DNA of 64,000 nt, taken from a virus. Each line of letters starts with the position of its first letter. Position 1 is the stretch's first letter. The position numbers and the translations under genes were made by a program. The stretch covers positions 1-64,000 of the IMG/VR virus record IMGVR_UViG_3300012931_000018; one strand, written 5' to 3'. The notes under the pieces were generated by a model, which saw only the letters and a list, made by a program, of their open reading frames with translations, ran no database searches and was not told where the DNA came from. Positions 41,285 through 50,675 of this stretch are shown here, piece by piece.

Positions 41285-41384
41285 TTAAATATAGTTATCC
41301 TTTTAGGATATTGACTGTTATTATTTTTCTATTTCATTACACTACCATTTATATTAATAGCGGGAATAAAAATAGGTTTTCAAA

Positions 41385-42848
41385 ATGCCATATACATCAA
41401 CTAATTATCCAGCACAATTAAAAAATTTACCTGCTGGTGCAAGGGAATTATGGATAAGAACATTTAATGCTGTATTGGAATCTACTCATAATGAAAACTC
41501 AGCGCGTCAAGCTGCTTGGAGTAATGTAAAAAATAAATATAAAAAAGTTGGGAATAAATGGGTGAAGAAAAGTATTAATTTTATTATAGATTTATTTAAA
41601 AAAGAAACTATGGTTTTACAAACTTTAATATTTGATAAAAATAAATTTTCTTCTAAAGATGATGCAATTAATTGGGCAACGAATCATGGATTTAAACATG
41701 ACTCAATTAGAGAAACTGGATCAAGTTATCGATTGCGTCAAGTATCTAAAAATGATTTTATACCTAATACATATAGAACAAAGAATATGTCTGATGGTGT
41801 TACTGCTGTCTATGGAAAATTAAAAGTGAATAATAAAAAATCATTTAATTATGAGGATGAAATGAAAATAAAAACTGATAATATTATTATCAAAAAGAAT
41901 GGTGTAACTGAAATTACCAACAATTCGGAAGATCAAGGAATATTTAAGGCATTTATTCCATTGGTAAAAAAGAATGGTAGTTATATCATAAAGAAAAGTG
42001 AAGGTGAAGGAATGCCGGAAAATTATTTTTTAGTTGGTGAGGCATCTAACACTAAAGTTGATAAAGCTGATGATCGAATGTCAAAGAATTTTGTAAGATC
42101 GATGAAAGCACAAATACAAGGTTTGAATGTATTTGCTGAGCATGAATATGATATTGAAAAAACATTAGGATATGTTTCAGCAACTGATGGAAATGATGAT
42201 ATGGTTATTGTAGAAACTGCTTTAGAAAATCCTGCTGAAAATTCACTTGTTGATAAGATAATAAAGAAGATAGCACATGGAACTAAAATATATTATTCTG
42301 TTGCTGGTAAAATAACTAAAGCATGTAAAAAAATTGATGAGTCTTTAAATAAAACTGTTAGAGAAATTGAAGATGGAATAATTTATGAAGTTTCCTTAAC
42401 CGCTCTACCAGAAGGTGATGTAGGGTTTGTATCACCAATAATGAAATCATTTAAGACATTTATGAAAGCAATAGATTCGAAAGATGATGATAATGATTTA
42501 GATGAAGATGAAGAAAATGAAGATGAAGATGAAGATGAAGAATTAGAAGATGAAGAAACTGATATCAATAAAAATGCATCAAATCTTGAAAACTTTTCTA
42601 AAGCATTACAAGAAATGATGCAAAGTCATGATATTAGTGATAAAATATATACTTTATTTTATACTTTCCGTGAGGCGATGTATCAAGTTACAAATGATGA
42701 AAATCTTAAACCAGCAGAAAAGAAAGAAAAAATAATGAATCTGGCTTCTGAATATGGAACAGAAGTTGAAAATTTATCTAATCAATTAGCTGAATTGACT
42801 GAAACGATTAATCAGCAGTTGTCATCTGAAAGTAGTTCAACTGAATAA
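41385..42848 (+). CDS. ChaB-like domain fused to a prohead protease
   Basis: A 487-residue protein. The N-terminal 60 residues match ChaB: M-P-Y-x-S, L-P-A-G-A-R-E-L-W-I-R-T-F-N, then A-A-W-S-N-V-K and W-V-K-K. The middle resembles caudoviral prohead proteases: Y-F-L-V-G-E-A-S, a catalytic His in F-A-E-H-E-Y-D, and the serine in Y-E-V-S-L-T-A-L-P-E-G. The acidic, helical C-terminal 120 residues look like a scaffold extension that the protease may remove. It precedes the scaffold and capsid genes. A 100-base gap upstream contains TTGACT and may hold a promoter. The role of ChaB in phage heads is unknown. Confidence 0.75.
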   Translation: MPYTSTNYPAQLKNLPAGARELWIRTFNAVLESTHNENSARQAAWSNVKNKYKKVGNKWVKKSINFIIDLFKKETMVLQTLIFDKNKFSSKDDAINWATNHGFKHDSIRETGSSYRLRQVSKNDFIPNTYRTKNMSDGVTAVYGKLKVNNKKSFNYEDEMKIKTDNIIIKKNGVTEITNNSEDQGIFKAFIPLVKKNGSYIIKKSEGEGMPENYFLVGEASNTKVDKADDRMSKNFVRSMKAQIQGLNVFAEHEYDIEKTLGYVSATDGNDDMVIVETALENPAENSLVDKIIKKIAHGTKIYYSVAGKITKACKKIDESLNKTVREIEDGIIYEVSLTALPEGDVGFVSPIMKSFKTFMKAIDSKDDDNDLDEDEENEDEDEDEELEDEETDINKNASNLENFSKALQEMMQSHDISDKIYTLFYTFREAMYQVTNDENLKPAEKKEKIMNLASEYGTEVENLSNQLAELTETINQQLSSESSSTE

Positions 42849-42919
42849 ACTTTTGTTAAACTTAATTCAAAAAGACATATTAATTAAAAATAACTAAACA
42901 AAAAAGTATGGAGTTAAAA

Positions 42920-43477
42920 ATGAAAAAGAAAATTGATGCAAAATTAATTGCTAAGGCATTGACTGATACACTTACTAATATGGCTAAATCTGCTGCTGAT
43001 GCAATAAAAGATGATCAAGATAAAAAAGATGGGAACGCTGGAGATAATAAAAATAATCCACCCGTAACAAATGTTTCTAAAAACATAGAAATAAAAATTG
43101 ATGAAGCAAAGTTAGCAGAAGAAATTGCAAAACGACTTAATTTATCTGACGATAATTCAGATGATGCTAATGATGATTCTGTTGATGATTCAAAAGTACC
43201 TTCTGAAGAACAAATAAGCAGTGCTGTAAAAGATGTTGCTAAAAAATTAGGCATTAAACCTTCTGATATTCAAATCACAGCTAAAGGTGTAAAAAAATCT
43301 AAAACTAATGCTGATGATGAAAATGATGAAGAAAGCGATGAAGAATTTGCTAAAAAACTTATTGGTGAAGATAATGATTATGAATCAGATGAATATAAAA
43401 AGAAATTTAGCAAAATGTCTTCAGAGGAAAAAGATGCTGAACTTGATGATTATTTCGGGAATATATTAGCAAGATAA
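42920..43477 (+). CDS. candidate scaffold protein, 185 aa
   Basis: The ATG at 42920 follows GGAG by 6 bases; an ATG at 42908 is less likely. The protein is very acidic, low in aromatic residues and predicted helical with disordered Asp/Asn linkers, typical of capsid scaffolds. Its gene sits exactly between the protease and the major capsid protein. The C-terminal K-K-K-F-S-K-M-S-S-E-E-K helix could bind the capsid protein. The assignment is by position and composition. Confidence 0.6.
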   Translation: MKKKIDAKLIAKALTDTLTNMAKSAADAIKDDQDKKDGNAGDNKNNPPVTNVSKNIEIKIDEAKLAEEIAKRLNLSDDNSDDANDDSVDDSKVPSEEQISSAVKDVAKKLGIKPSDIQITAKGVKKSKTNADDENDEESDEEFAKKLIGEDNDYESDEYKKKFSKMSSEEKDAELDDYFGNILAR

Positions 43478-43555
43478 ATCATTATTAACATTAGTAAAAG
43501 TAAAAATAAAAATAAAAATAAAAATATTTATTGATAATTTAAATCGGAGTTAAAA

Positions 43556-44551
43556 ATGAAAAAGAATCTTAGAGATGCACTCAGAAAAGCATTATCCACA
43601 ACCGCTGGTTCAGGTGGCGATTTTCTTCCAGCACCTTTAGCTGATCAATTTATTCAACATGTTCGGGATAAAAACTTTTTGCGTCAAGCATTTACTACAA
43701 CAACAATGACGTCAAAAACTAAAGATTATCCGAAAGTTCTTGGTGGTACAAAAGTTTATTATCAATCCACAGAAGGCGGAACTGCTAATAAGACTACGAT
43801 GAACACAGGAACAATTCGCTTAACAGCTAAAAAGTTTATGGCTCAGATTGATATGTCAACAGAAGTTATTGAAGATGCACAAGGCGATATTAAATCGGTT
43901 GTTCGTCAACATTTTTCAGATCAATTTGCTGCTGCTGAAGAAGAAGCAATGTTACAAGGTAATCCAGATCATACACCAACAACTGCAACTGAAGCATCTG
44001 CTGATGATACAACATGGTTTAACAAAGATCATCGTTTATCGTTTTATGGATTGTTAACCTTATCCGCCGATATAGCTGGAGATATTGCAGATGATACAAG
44101 AGCAGCAAACAGAGTTGATGCTGCTGGTAACGATATGTCAACTGCAATTGCGCGCCAAGCAATGTTCAATATGGGTAAGTATGGACGTGTAATGAGTGAT
44201 ATATTAATGATCTTGAATCCATGGTCAGCTAATCAATTACTTGATGATCCAAAATTAGTAACTGCTGAAAAATATGGCCCAAATGCTACAATATTAACAG
44301 GTGAATTCGGAAAGTTGTATGGGAAAATTTCTGTAATTAATTCAGCTTATTGTACAGATACTTATGGAGTTGTAACCCATAGAATGAATCCTTTAATTGG
44401 TGATAGACGGTTAATAAAAATTAAAGAGCAAGAATGGATATCGGATGATGTTGTTTATTATGTTCTCACAGCACGTTTAGATTTTACAGTTAATTATAAA
44501 GGTGCTCTTTGTCAAATTCATACTCTTGATACTGCTTCCACGGAATCTTAA
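43556..44551 (+). CDS. major capsid protein, HK97 fold
   Basis: A 331-residue capsid protein. Features of the HK97-fold family include the N-terminal A-G-S-G-G-D-F-L-P-A-P-L segment, M-A-Q-I-D-M-S-T-E-V-I-E-D-A, the long helix V-R-Q-H-F-S-D-Q-F-A-A-A-E-E-E-A-M-L-Q-G-N and a closing sheet. Codon use is more even than elsewhere, with CGT, CGC and GGC, as expected for a highly expressed gene. GGAG precedes the ATG and a strong terminator follows at 44578. Confidence 0.92.
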   Translation: MKKNLRDALRKALSTTAGSGGDFLPAPLADQFIQHVRDKNFLRQAFTTTTMTSKTKDYPKVLGGTKVYYQSTEGGTANKTTMNTGTIRLTAKKFMAQIDMSTEVIEDAQGDIKSVVRQHFSDQFAAAEEEAMLQGNPDHTPTTATEASADDTTWFNKDHRLSFYGLLTLSADIAGDIADDTRAANRVDAAGNDMSTAIARQAMFNMGKYGRVMSDILMILNPWSANQLLDDPKLVTAEKYGPNATILTGEFGKLYGKISVINSAYCTDTYGVVTHRMNPLIGDRRLIKIKEQEWISDDVVYYVLTARLDFTVNYKGALCQIHTLDTASTES

Positions 44552-44577
44552 TCTCTTATTAATTTGATTAATTTATT

Positions 44578-44612
44578 TATAAGCCGGTAAATAATTTACC
44601 GGCTTATATTTT
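44578..44612 (+). terminator. rho-independent terminator after the capsid gene
   Basis: A perfect 14-bp stem (TATAAGCCGGTAAA with TTTACCGGCTTATA) with a 3-base loop, then TTTT. It closes the head transcript and marks the left border of the accessory island. Confidence 0.92.
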
Positions 44613-44629
44613 AACTAATGAGGATGATG

Positions 44630-45145
44630 ATGAAAAAATATTTTTATTTTTTAATTATTTTACTCATCATGGTAATAAAAACCAATGCTCAAAGTCATAT
44701 GTGCAGACCTATTAGAGCATTTGCATCTATATATACTGTAGAAAATTCTATTGTTCAATCAGTGCCAACAGGTTCTACTTATATAAAGGTAACTTGCTAT
44801 TCTAAAAATGGTAGAAATTTTAATTGTATTGCTGATGTAACTAATGATCAAATAATAATATCTGTATCAGGCACATATGATCTTACAAGTAATTTTAGTA
44901 CAATAGCTTCAACTGCTGGTGTGACATTTACAACTGCTTTATTTGTAGATGAAACTGAAATTGAAAATATCTATACCAAAAGAAGGTGGGTGAATGCAAA
45001 TGATAATAGTTCAGCATCAATGAGCTGTCAAATTTATTTAATTGCAGGTCAAAAAATTACAGCAAGATGTAAACATGATAGTGGTAATTCAGTAGATATC
45101 ACTGTTATATATGCAAATTTAAGTGTAAATTATATTGGAGAATAA
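44630..45145 (+). CDS. secreted beta-rich protein with Sec signal peptide, 171 aa
   Basis: The ATG nearest the Lys pair (44630) has GAGGA upstream; other Met codons lie at 44618, 44624 and 44627. The first 17 residues are a clear signal peptide (K-K-Y-F-Y-F-L-I-I-L-L-I-M-V-I) ending in T-N-A-Q. The mature part is all beta and resembles jelly-roll domains of the C1q/TNF type near its end (I-Y-L-I-A-G-Q-K-I-T-A-R). It has four Cys. Proteins inside phage virions are rarely exported, so it may act on the host surface. It is the first of three such genes. Confidence 0.65.
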   Translation: MKKYFYFLIILLIMVIKTNAQSHMCRPIRAFASIYTVENSIVQSVPTGSTYIKVTCYSKNGRNFNCIADVTNDQIIISVSGTYDLTSNFSTIASTAGVTFTTALFVDETEIENIYTKRRWVNANDNSSASMSCQIYLIAGQKITARCKHDSGNSVDITVIYANLSVNYIGE

Positions 45146-45146
45146 A

Positions 45147-45707
45147 ATGAAAATATTTAATAAAATTTTTTTAATAATATTGCTTTTATCGGGTATTATT
45201 TATTCACAAACTGTTATACCTAAAGATAAAATACATTATAAAATACCTGGTGATGGTAGTAATGGAAAATTTTCTATTATGGCATATTATAATCCATCAA
45301 CAAGTCAATATTATTATTATGAACCTACAGCTATTGGAACTATTAGTTTACCGGATTCAACAGCCTTACAAATTAGTGATCTTGAATCTTCAATAAATAT
45401 TTTAAGAAGTTATTTTCATCCATCTGAAAGATATGGTGGTGATGATAGTGTTACGGTAACTACTGAGACAGATACAATTCGTGCACCAACAAATACAACA
45501 ACTTGGTGGAAAATAGATATAACCAACATTTCAAGTTCTATAAATTTAGAATGGAGTTTTGATGCAGGGTGGAGTTGGCAAAGGGAAATTTTACCAACTA
45601 TGTCATTTTATACAGAAGTTGCTTTATCTGTAACTTCTGTTGTTGTTGTACGTAGGCGTTCAGCATCAGGAACTGGATTGTACGATTATATTACTTTTGG
45701 TTATTAA
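45147..45707 (+). CDS. secreted protein with Sec signal peptide, 186 aa
   Basis: The ATG at 45147 follows GGAG and leaves one base after the previous stop codon. The signal peptide (F-L-I-I-L-L-L-S-G-I-I-Y-S-Q) is followed by a beta-rich mature part containing W-W-K-I-D-I-T-N-I-S-S-S-I and W-S-F-D-A-G-W-S-W. The all-beta composition with paired Trp residues suggests a carbohydrate- or surface-binding role. No family is recognised. Co-translated with its secreted neighbours. Confidence 0.6.
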   Translation: MKIFNKIFLIILLLSGIIYSQTVIPKDKIHYKIPGDGSNGKFSIMAYYNPSTSQYYYYEPTAIGTISLPDSTALQISDLESSINILRSYFHPSERYGGDDSVTVTTETDTIRAPTNTTTWWKIDITNISSSINLEWSFDAGWSWQREILPTMSFYTEVALSVTSVVVVRRRSASGTGLYDYITFGY

Positions 45708-45722
45708 AAAATGGAGTGTGAT

Positions 45723-47789
45723 ATGAAAAAAATAATTTTATTCTTCTTAATTATAAACTGTGTTTTGATTGCACAATCAAGATGGTCTAATACAAATATC
45801 AGTTCGTTATCTCAAGCTACAAATGTTTTATATGTTGATAATAAGAGAACCGACGTTTATACAGAGGTTGGCACTTATAATTTACCATATAAGACTATCA
45901 TGGGTGCTATGAATGCTATTACAGGAAATAGTGCAAGCAACAGATTTTGCATTAAGATTGCTACTGGAGCTTATTATACTGAAAACATAACAATTAATAA
46001 AGATTTTGTAACATTAGAAGGATATGGAGAAACCCTTCTAAGTGGAACAATAACACTTACAGCTCCACATTTTAGATTAAAGAATCTTAAAACAACAGGT
46101 GTAGTTACAGGTACATATACTTCAGCATTTCTTGCTGAAATTTCTGATTGTTCAGTATCAACTGGAAAGTGGACGGTATCTTGTAGTGTTACTGGCGCTT
46201 ATGTGCAGATAAGTGGAGGTACTACATTATGGACATCTGATATAGATTTATCAGGAGTAACTGGTGTAGTGTCTTGTCAGAGTGGATACTTTGAAGGAAC
46301 ACATACTTTCACAAATTGTTATATGGAAATAATAGGTTTTGAAAATTATAATGGGGTTATAAATCTTGAAACTGGTACCGAAATTCATATTGGAGCTTCA
46401 CTTTGTATAGGAACGACAGTTAACCTTAAAACTGGAGCTACAGCTTATATAGATGCGACATCAGCCAGTGGAATAACACTTAACAATACAGGTGGTACTT
46501 TAGTACTAACTACAGAATCAAACAATATAAACTATGATAATACAACAAGTGGCATGACCGCTTCCAATGTAAAAACAGCAATAGATGAATTAAAAACTGA
46601 GCTAATAGGAGCTGGAGGAAATTTTGAGCTAATAACAATGACGGGAAGAAGTATCCTATATGGAGTAGAAGGCACTACCTATAGACCCTTTGCTTCTTAT
46701 GGTACAACTATTTTTTACGTTGATGGAATTAATGGAACTGATGATTTAGAGCATGGTTACGGAACAGGAACATCAGCTTTTGCTACCGTGCAATATGCGG
46801 TAGATCAAATACCTGCTTTATGCTATGGAAATGTATATATATACCTTGCATCAGGTCAAGCATTTGCTGAAAATGTAGTTATACAAGGTAAACAGGTAAT
46901 AGGGGATTATAATATATATATATCAGGTACTACAACTACTTTGACTACAGGTACAACTACTTCTGGTAGTGTTGCTGGTACAGGAAGTACGTTGGGAACT
47001 TTAGTAAATAATGCAAGTACTTGGACAGCAAGTGCCTATACATACCAATATGTCAAAATAACCAGTGGTGCTTTAAGTGGTCAAATAAGAATGATTAAAG
47101 ATAACACAGCAAGCACTTTAAGTATACTTGGAGGTTGGGCTACCGCTCCTGTAAGTGATGTAACTTTTGATATATTGTCAGGCTCTTCAACTAATAATCC
47201 ACGGTTAAATTCTCTTACTATGAAAGGACAACAGAATGTAATAGTGGAATTTGTTGCCTTTATTTCAGACACTTCTGGTGTATCAATATGGGGAGAAGCA
47301 AACTCACAATCAACAATTAGATATTGCTTTCTTCCTGGCTGTGTACTAACTACAGCATGTAAAATGGCTATAATTTCTTGTAATAGTATTGCCTGCACTA
47401 CAGGTAATGGAGGCATGACAGTAGATTGTTATTCCGGATTAAACACTTGGTTTAGGACTTCACGTATTGATATAAAATCTTGTTGGTTTAGAACACTTTT
47501 TACAACACAAGTAGGAATAATAAATTTTGACCATTGTTCTGCAGGTTTTATCTTTGGCAATACTGAAATTACAGGAAATACTTCTGGAGCGTATGCTCCA
47601 AGGGGTGTATGGATTGGTAATAATTCATTAGTAGATTTTGAAGGTACTAATTATAATATCATAGAGTATCTTACAGTAGGCGTATATGCTACACATGGTG
47701 GGGTGGGTTCACCTATAGCTTACAATACATATACAAGTTGCACTACAAATAACTCAGCCAATACTACATCTTATGGTTACATAGATTAA
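45723..47789 (+). CDS. secreted right-handed beta-helix protein (pectate lyase-like fold), 688 aa
   Basis: The ATG at 45723 follows GAGTG and gives a signal peptide (K-K-I-I-L-F-F-L-I-I-N-C-V-L-I-A-Q). Two long beta-helix regions are predicted. Each begins with a similar phrase (L-Y-V-D-N near residue 36 and F-Y-V-D-G-I-N-G-T-D-D near 335), an A-V/A-M-x-A-I-type helix and strands as in pectin-lyase-like adhesins. Between them is N-T-T-S-G-M-T-A-S-N-V-K-T-A-I-D-E-L, common in phage tail fibres. It could be a tailspike-like depolymerase or a surface adhesin. A signal peptide on such a protein is atypical. Its base composition is more GC-rich than that of its neighbours. Confidence 0.65.
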   Translation: MKKIILFFLIINCVLIAQSRWSNTNISSLSQATNVLYVDNKRTDVYTEVGTYNLPYKTIMGAMNAITGNSASNRFCIKIATGAYYTENITINKDFVTLEGYGETLLSGTITLTAPHFRLKNLKTTGVVTGTYTSAFLAEISDCSVSTGKWTVSCSVTGAYVQISGGTTLWTSDIDLSGVTGVVSCQSGYFEGTHTFTNCYMEIIGFENYNGVINLETGTEIHIGASLCIGTTVNLKTGATAYIDATSASGITLNNTGGTLVLTTESNNINYDNTTSGMTASNVKTAIDELKTELIGAGGNFELITMTGRSILYGVEGTTYRPFASYGTTIFYVDGINGTDDLEHGYGTGTSAFATVQYAVDQIPALCYGNVYIYLASGQAFAENVVIQGKQVIGDYNIYISGTTTTLTTGTTTSGSVAGTGSTLGTLVNNASTWTASAYTYQYVKITSGALSGQIRMIKDNTASTLSILGGWATAPVSDVTFDILSGSSTNNPRLNSLTMKGQQNVIVEFVAFISDTSGVSIWGEANSQSTIRYCFLPGCVLTTACKMAIISCNSIACTTGNGGMTVDCYSGLNTWFRTSRIDIKSCWFRTLFTTQVGIINFDHCSAGFIFGNTEITGNTSGAYAPRGVWIGNNSLVDFEGTNYNIIEYLTVGVYATHGGVGSPIAYNTYTSCTTNNSANTTSYGYID

Positions 47790-47864
47790 TAATACACTAC
47801 TCAATAATATTCTAATATGGGAAATTAATTAACCCAATAAACAATTTTTATTAATGGGGTTTAT

Positions 47865-48155
47865 ATGGATATGGAAAAAGAAGTCAAAGATTTAAAAGAC
47901 AGTGTTCAAACTCTTAGAGATAATGTTCATATTTTACTTGGACGTAATAATGATTTTATAATTAAAGTAATTAATGGTAAAACAGATGAACGTCTTGCAT
48001 CAGAACTTATTGGTGAAATGTATCTTGCTATTAAAGAACTGAAGAAAGAAACACCAAAAAAAATATGGTCTAATTTTGGAGCTTCTTTAATGCCGTTGGT
48101 TCAATTATTAACATTAATTGGTTTATTAATAACAATGTTCAAAGTTTTTTCTTAA
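47865..48155 (+). CDS. tail-anchored coiled-coil membrane protein, 96 aa
   Basis: The N-terminal 60 residues form a charged helix with heptad-like Leu/Val spacing. The final 20 residues are a membrane helix (L-M-P-L-V-Q-L-L-T-L-I-G-L-L-I-T-M-F). This resembles small holin-like or haemolysin XhlA-like phage proteins. A hairpin-capable sequence (AACCCAATAAA with TTTATTAATGGGGTT) surrounds the GGGGT ribosome binding site at 47833-47862 and might control translation. Function remains a guess. Confidence 0.5.
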   Translation: MDMEKEVKDLKDSVQTLRDNVHILLGRNNDFIIKVINGKTDERLASELIGEMYLAIKELKKETPKKIWSNFGASLMPLVQLLTLIGLLITMFKVFS

Positions 48156-48170
48156 AAAAGGAGGAATCTT

Positions 48171-48482
48171 ATGTCTATTTCAAATGCAAGATTAAGAGCT
48201 ATTGCTGATTATGAAAGTTCAGGTAATGGCAGTTGGTACATTCTTTTTAAAGATGGTGCAGAATTAGAATATTACCTGGCAGGTAGTGCAATGAATCCTA
48301 ATGGTGTAGCAGGTTAGTGGTTCACAGCAGCAAATGAATATGATTCAGTTTTCTATCCAGATAATGGAAGCCAAACAACTATGTGGTCAAATGATTCATA
48401 TCCTTATAGTTGTGTTTCTGTTAATGGTGGTGTTAGTGGGTATCCAATTAATTCTAAATACCATTTCCCAACAACTCCGTAA
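48171..48482 (+). pseudogene. small gene interrupted by an in-frame TAG codon
   Basis: An excellent ribosome binding site (AAAGGAGG, 8 bases before the ATG) starts a frame of 48 codons to a TAG at 48315-48317. The same frame then continues for another 54 codons to TAA at 48480-48482 with the same composition, ending W-F-T-A-A-N-E-Y and so on. The protein on both sides is Ser/Gly/Tyr/Asn-rich and looks like one beta-rich domain. It may be a nonsense-mutated gene or a site of TAG readthrough giving two products. TAG is a normal stop in other genes here, so code reassignment is unlikely. Confidence 0.6.
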
Positions 48483-48496
48483 ATAATATTTTTAAA

Positions 48497-48524
48497 TGGT
48501 GATAAAATTTTATCACCGTTTTTA
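48497..48524 (+). terminator. rho-independent terminator
   Basis: A stem GGTGATA (48498-48504) with TATCACC (48511-48517), extendable inward by AAA/TTT, followed by a T-rich run (GTTTTTATTT). It separates the secreted-protein cluster from the glycan-synthesis cluster. Confidence 0.8.
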
Positions 48525-48551
48525 TTTATATAAATAACACAGGAAAATAAA

Positions 48552-50675
48552 ATGGACACAGGAAAAAAAATTCTTAATGAAAAAAAAGAACATCAAACTA
48601 AAACTATATCCATAAGAAGTGATGAAAAATATATTCATCTAACTATTAATAAAGAATTTTTAACCACAAAAAATAATTTTGAAATTTATCAAAGCATAAT
48701 GCTTGCAACATCTCCAATATTTACTAATGAAAATAAAGTCTTATTTAATAATAGAATAACTGCGGTTCCAAATAAATCTATTACCAAAAAATTATTCCCT
48801 CATATAGCATTTTTTATAGAAAATAAATCTCATTATACAGGTGGTAGATATTCAATGTGGCAACAAGCTGTATTGCTTTCTAATGTTGCTGATGTCACTA
48901 TTGTAACAAATGCAATTCCAAAATTTAGAGATGATTTTAAACCATATGAAACTGATTTTTTAAAAATCATTGTTAACAATAATTATTTGATTGATAATGA
49001 AAATAATGAATTTGATTTGATAATAGGCGTTCCGATAATAGCTGGTGAATTTGCAACTCAATATGCAAAGAAATTTAATTTACCATTATATCTTCAATTA
49101 TTTGAAAGTCCAAATTGGGTCAAACAATTTAGAGATTCATCACCTGATGCTACTGAAGAATTTTGGTCAGGATATAAAGAATGTTTAAAACAAGCTGATA
49201 AAATTTTAGTTCCAAGTATTGAAAGTTCAAATTGGTTAAGAAAATGGGATGAAAAATTTAATGATATTCCTATATCTGTTATTTATCCTTGCATAAATCA
49301 ATTTGCTGCTGATTATGTTAAACTTAATTATGGAAGTAAAAGATGTAAAAATGAAAAAGTTAATCTTGTGATGTCATCAAGAATGACTGATTTCAAATCA
49401 CCTATGGCAATAATAAAAAAACTCAACAAAGATAAATATGCTTTTCATTTTATAGGAAAAGTTTGGGATATAACTAATAAAGGTTTGGAAGAACTGAAAA
49501 ATAAAGGATATGATATAACAGTACATGGAATGATTAATGATGTGGAAAAATTCAAAATATTAGCAGATTGTGATATCCTTATCCACCCGTCTATTTTTGA
49601 AGGTTATGGTATGCCACCGCTTGAGGGTTTTTACGCTAATAGAAGCGTTATAGCGTATGATTTACCCGTTTTGAGGGAAATATACGGGGATAATATAATT
49701 TACGCTAAATTAGGTGATGCTAATGATTTTGCAAATAAAATAGAAAAAGAAAGTGAAAAAATAAAAAATAATGGATGTTATTATGCTGATAGCAATGTAA
49801 TTAAATATGCAACAGTCAAATATAATTTAAGTTGTTTAATGACTGAACTTGATATTCCTAAAATAACTGCCGGTATGATTGTTTATAATGGAATGGATTA
49901 TATAAAGCAATCAATAGGTTCTATTTATAAAAATTTATTTGAATTGATTATTGTTGAAGGTGCTGTTAAAGGTTATACTGATGAAAATAATTATACAAGT
50001 GCTGATGGAACTATTAAATATTTAGAAGAATCTTTATTAAATGATCATATTCATAAAATAAATCTTATCAAGAAAGATAAATTTTGGGAAAATAAAATTG
50101 AAATGCAAAATCATATTGCTGAAAATGTAAATGGTGATTTTTATCTTAAACTTGATCATGATGAAATTTGGAAACCGGAAACTTTAATTGAAGCTATTAA
50201 TGAATTTTATAAAGATAAAAATTTAATAATGCTTAAAATGCCATTTTATCATTTTTGGCTTAACTTCAAAACAATAGCTAAAGATGCTGGTGGTAAATGG
50301 TCAACTTGCCACCCAAGACTTTGGAGATGGAAAAAAAGTTATAAGCATACAATTAGTTTTAATCATTTCATAGATACTGAAAATGGTTTACCAGTTATAT
50401 CTCCATCAAAAGATTTTATTGGAGATCGAATTTATCATTTTGGTTATGTAAGAAAATTAAAAATATTGCAAAATAAAATTCATTATTATTCAAATCGTGG
50501 AATTGAAAAATTTGTTCAAGATACAGTTACAGATTATTCTGATGGTAAACCTACTCAACCAACACAAAAAGTAGAATCATGGGCAATTGATTTTGAAGGA
50601 ACACTTCCAAAAATATTAGATAATCACCCATATAAATCTTTATTAGACATTAGAAAATATCAAGATGAGGAATAG
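48552..50675 (+). CDS. two-domain glycosyltransferase (GT-B then GT-A)
   Basis: A 707-residue protein. The first domain (about residues 80-430) is a GT4-like GT-B enzyme: P-S-I-F-E-G-Y-G-M-P-P-L-E-G near residue 350 is the donor-binding signature. The second domain (from residue 440) starts with I-T-A-G-M-I-V-Y-N-G-M-D-Y-I and holds L-K-L-D-H-D-E near residue 535, the acidic metal-binding motif of GT2-like GT-A enzymes. Both domains look complete, so it may add two sugars in sequence. The ACACAGGA ribosome binding site is present. It opens the glycan cluster after a terminator and ends in TAG, with the next ATG directly following. Confidence 0.85.
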   Translation: MDTGKKILNEKKEHQTKTISIRSDEKYIHLTINKEFLTTKNNFEIYQSIMLATSPIFTNENKVLFNNRITAVPNKSITKKLFPHIAFFIENKSHYTGGRYSMWQQAVLLSNVADVTIVTNAIPKFRDDFKPYETDFLKIIVNNNYLIDNENNEFDLIIGVPIIAGEFATQYAKKFNLPLYLQLFESPNWVKQFRDSSPDATEEFWSGYKECLKQADKILVPSIESSNWLRKWDEKFNDIPISVIYPCINQFAADYVKLNYGSKRCKNEKVNLVMSSRMTDFKSPMAIIKKLNKDKYAFHFIGKVWDITNKGLEELKNKGYDITVHGMINDVEKFKILADCDILIHPSIFEGYGMPPLEGFYANRSVIAYDLPVLREIYGDNIIYAKLGDANDFANKIEKESEKIKNNGCYYADSNVIKYATVKYNLSCLMTELDIPKITAGMIVYNGMDYIKQSIGSIYKNLFELIIVEGAVKGYTDENNYTSADGTIKYLEESLLNDHIHKINLIKKDKFWENKIEMQNHIAENVNGDFYLKLDHDEIWKPETLIEAINEFYKDKNLIMLKMPFYHFWLNFKTIAKDAGGKWSTCHPRLWRWKKSYKHTISFNHFIDTENGLPVISPSKDFIGDRIYHFGYVRKLKILQNKIHYYSNRGIEKFVQDTVTDYSDGKPTQPTQKVESWAIDFEGTLPKILDNHPYKSLLDIRKYQDEE

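Noticed and set aside
48315-48317. Genetic code reassignment of TAG, as in some phages
   Set aside because: Other genes here end in TAG at sensible places, and long genes elsewhere contain no in-frame TAG. One interrupted gene does not support recoding.
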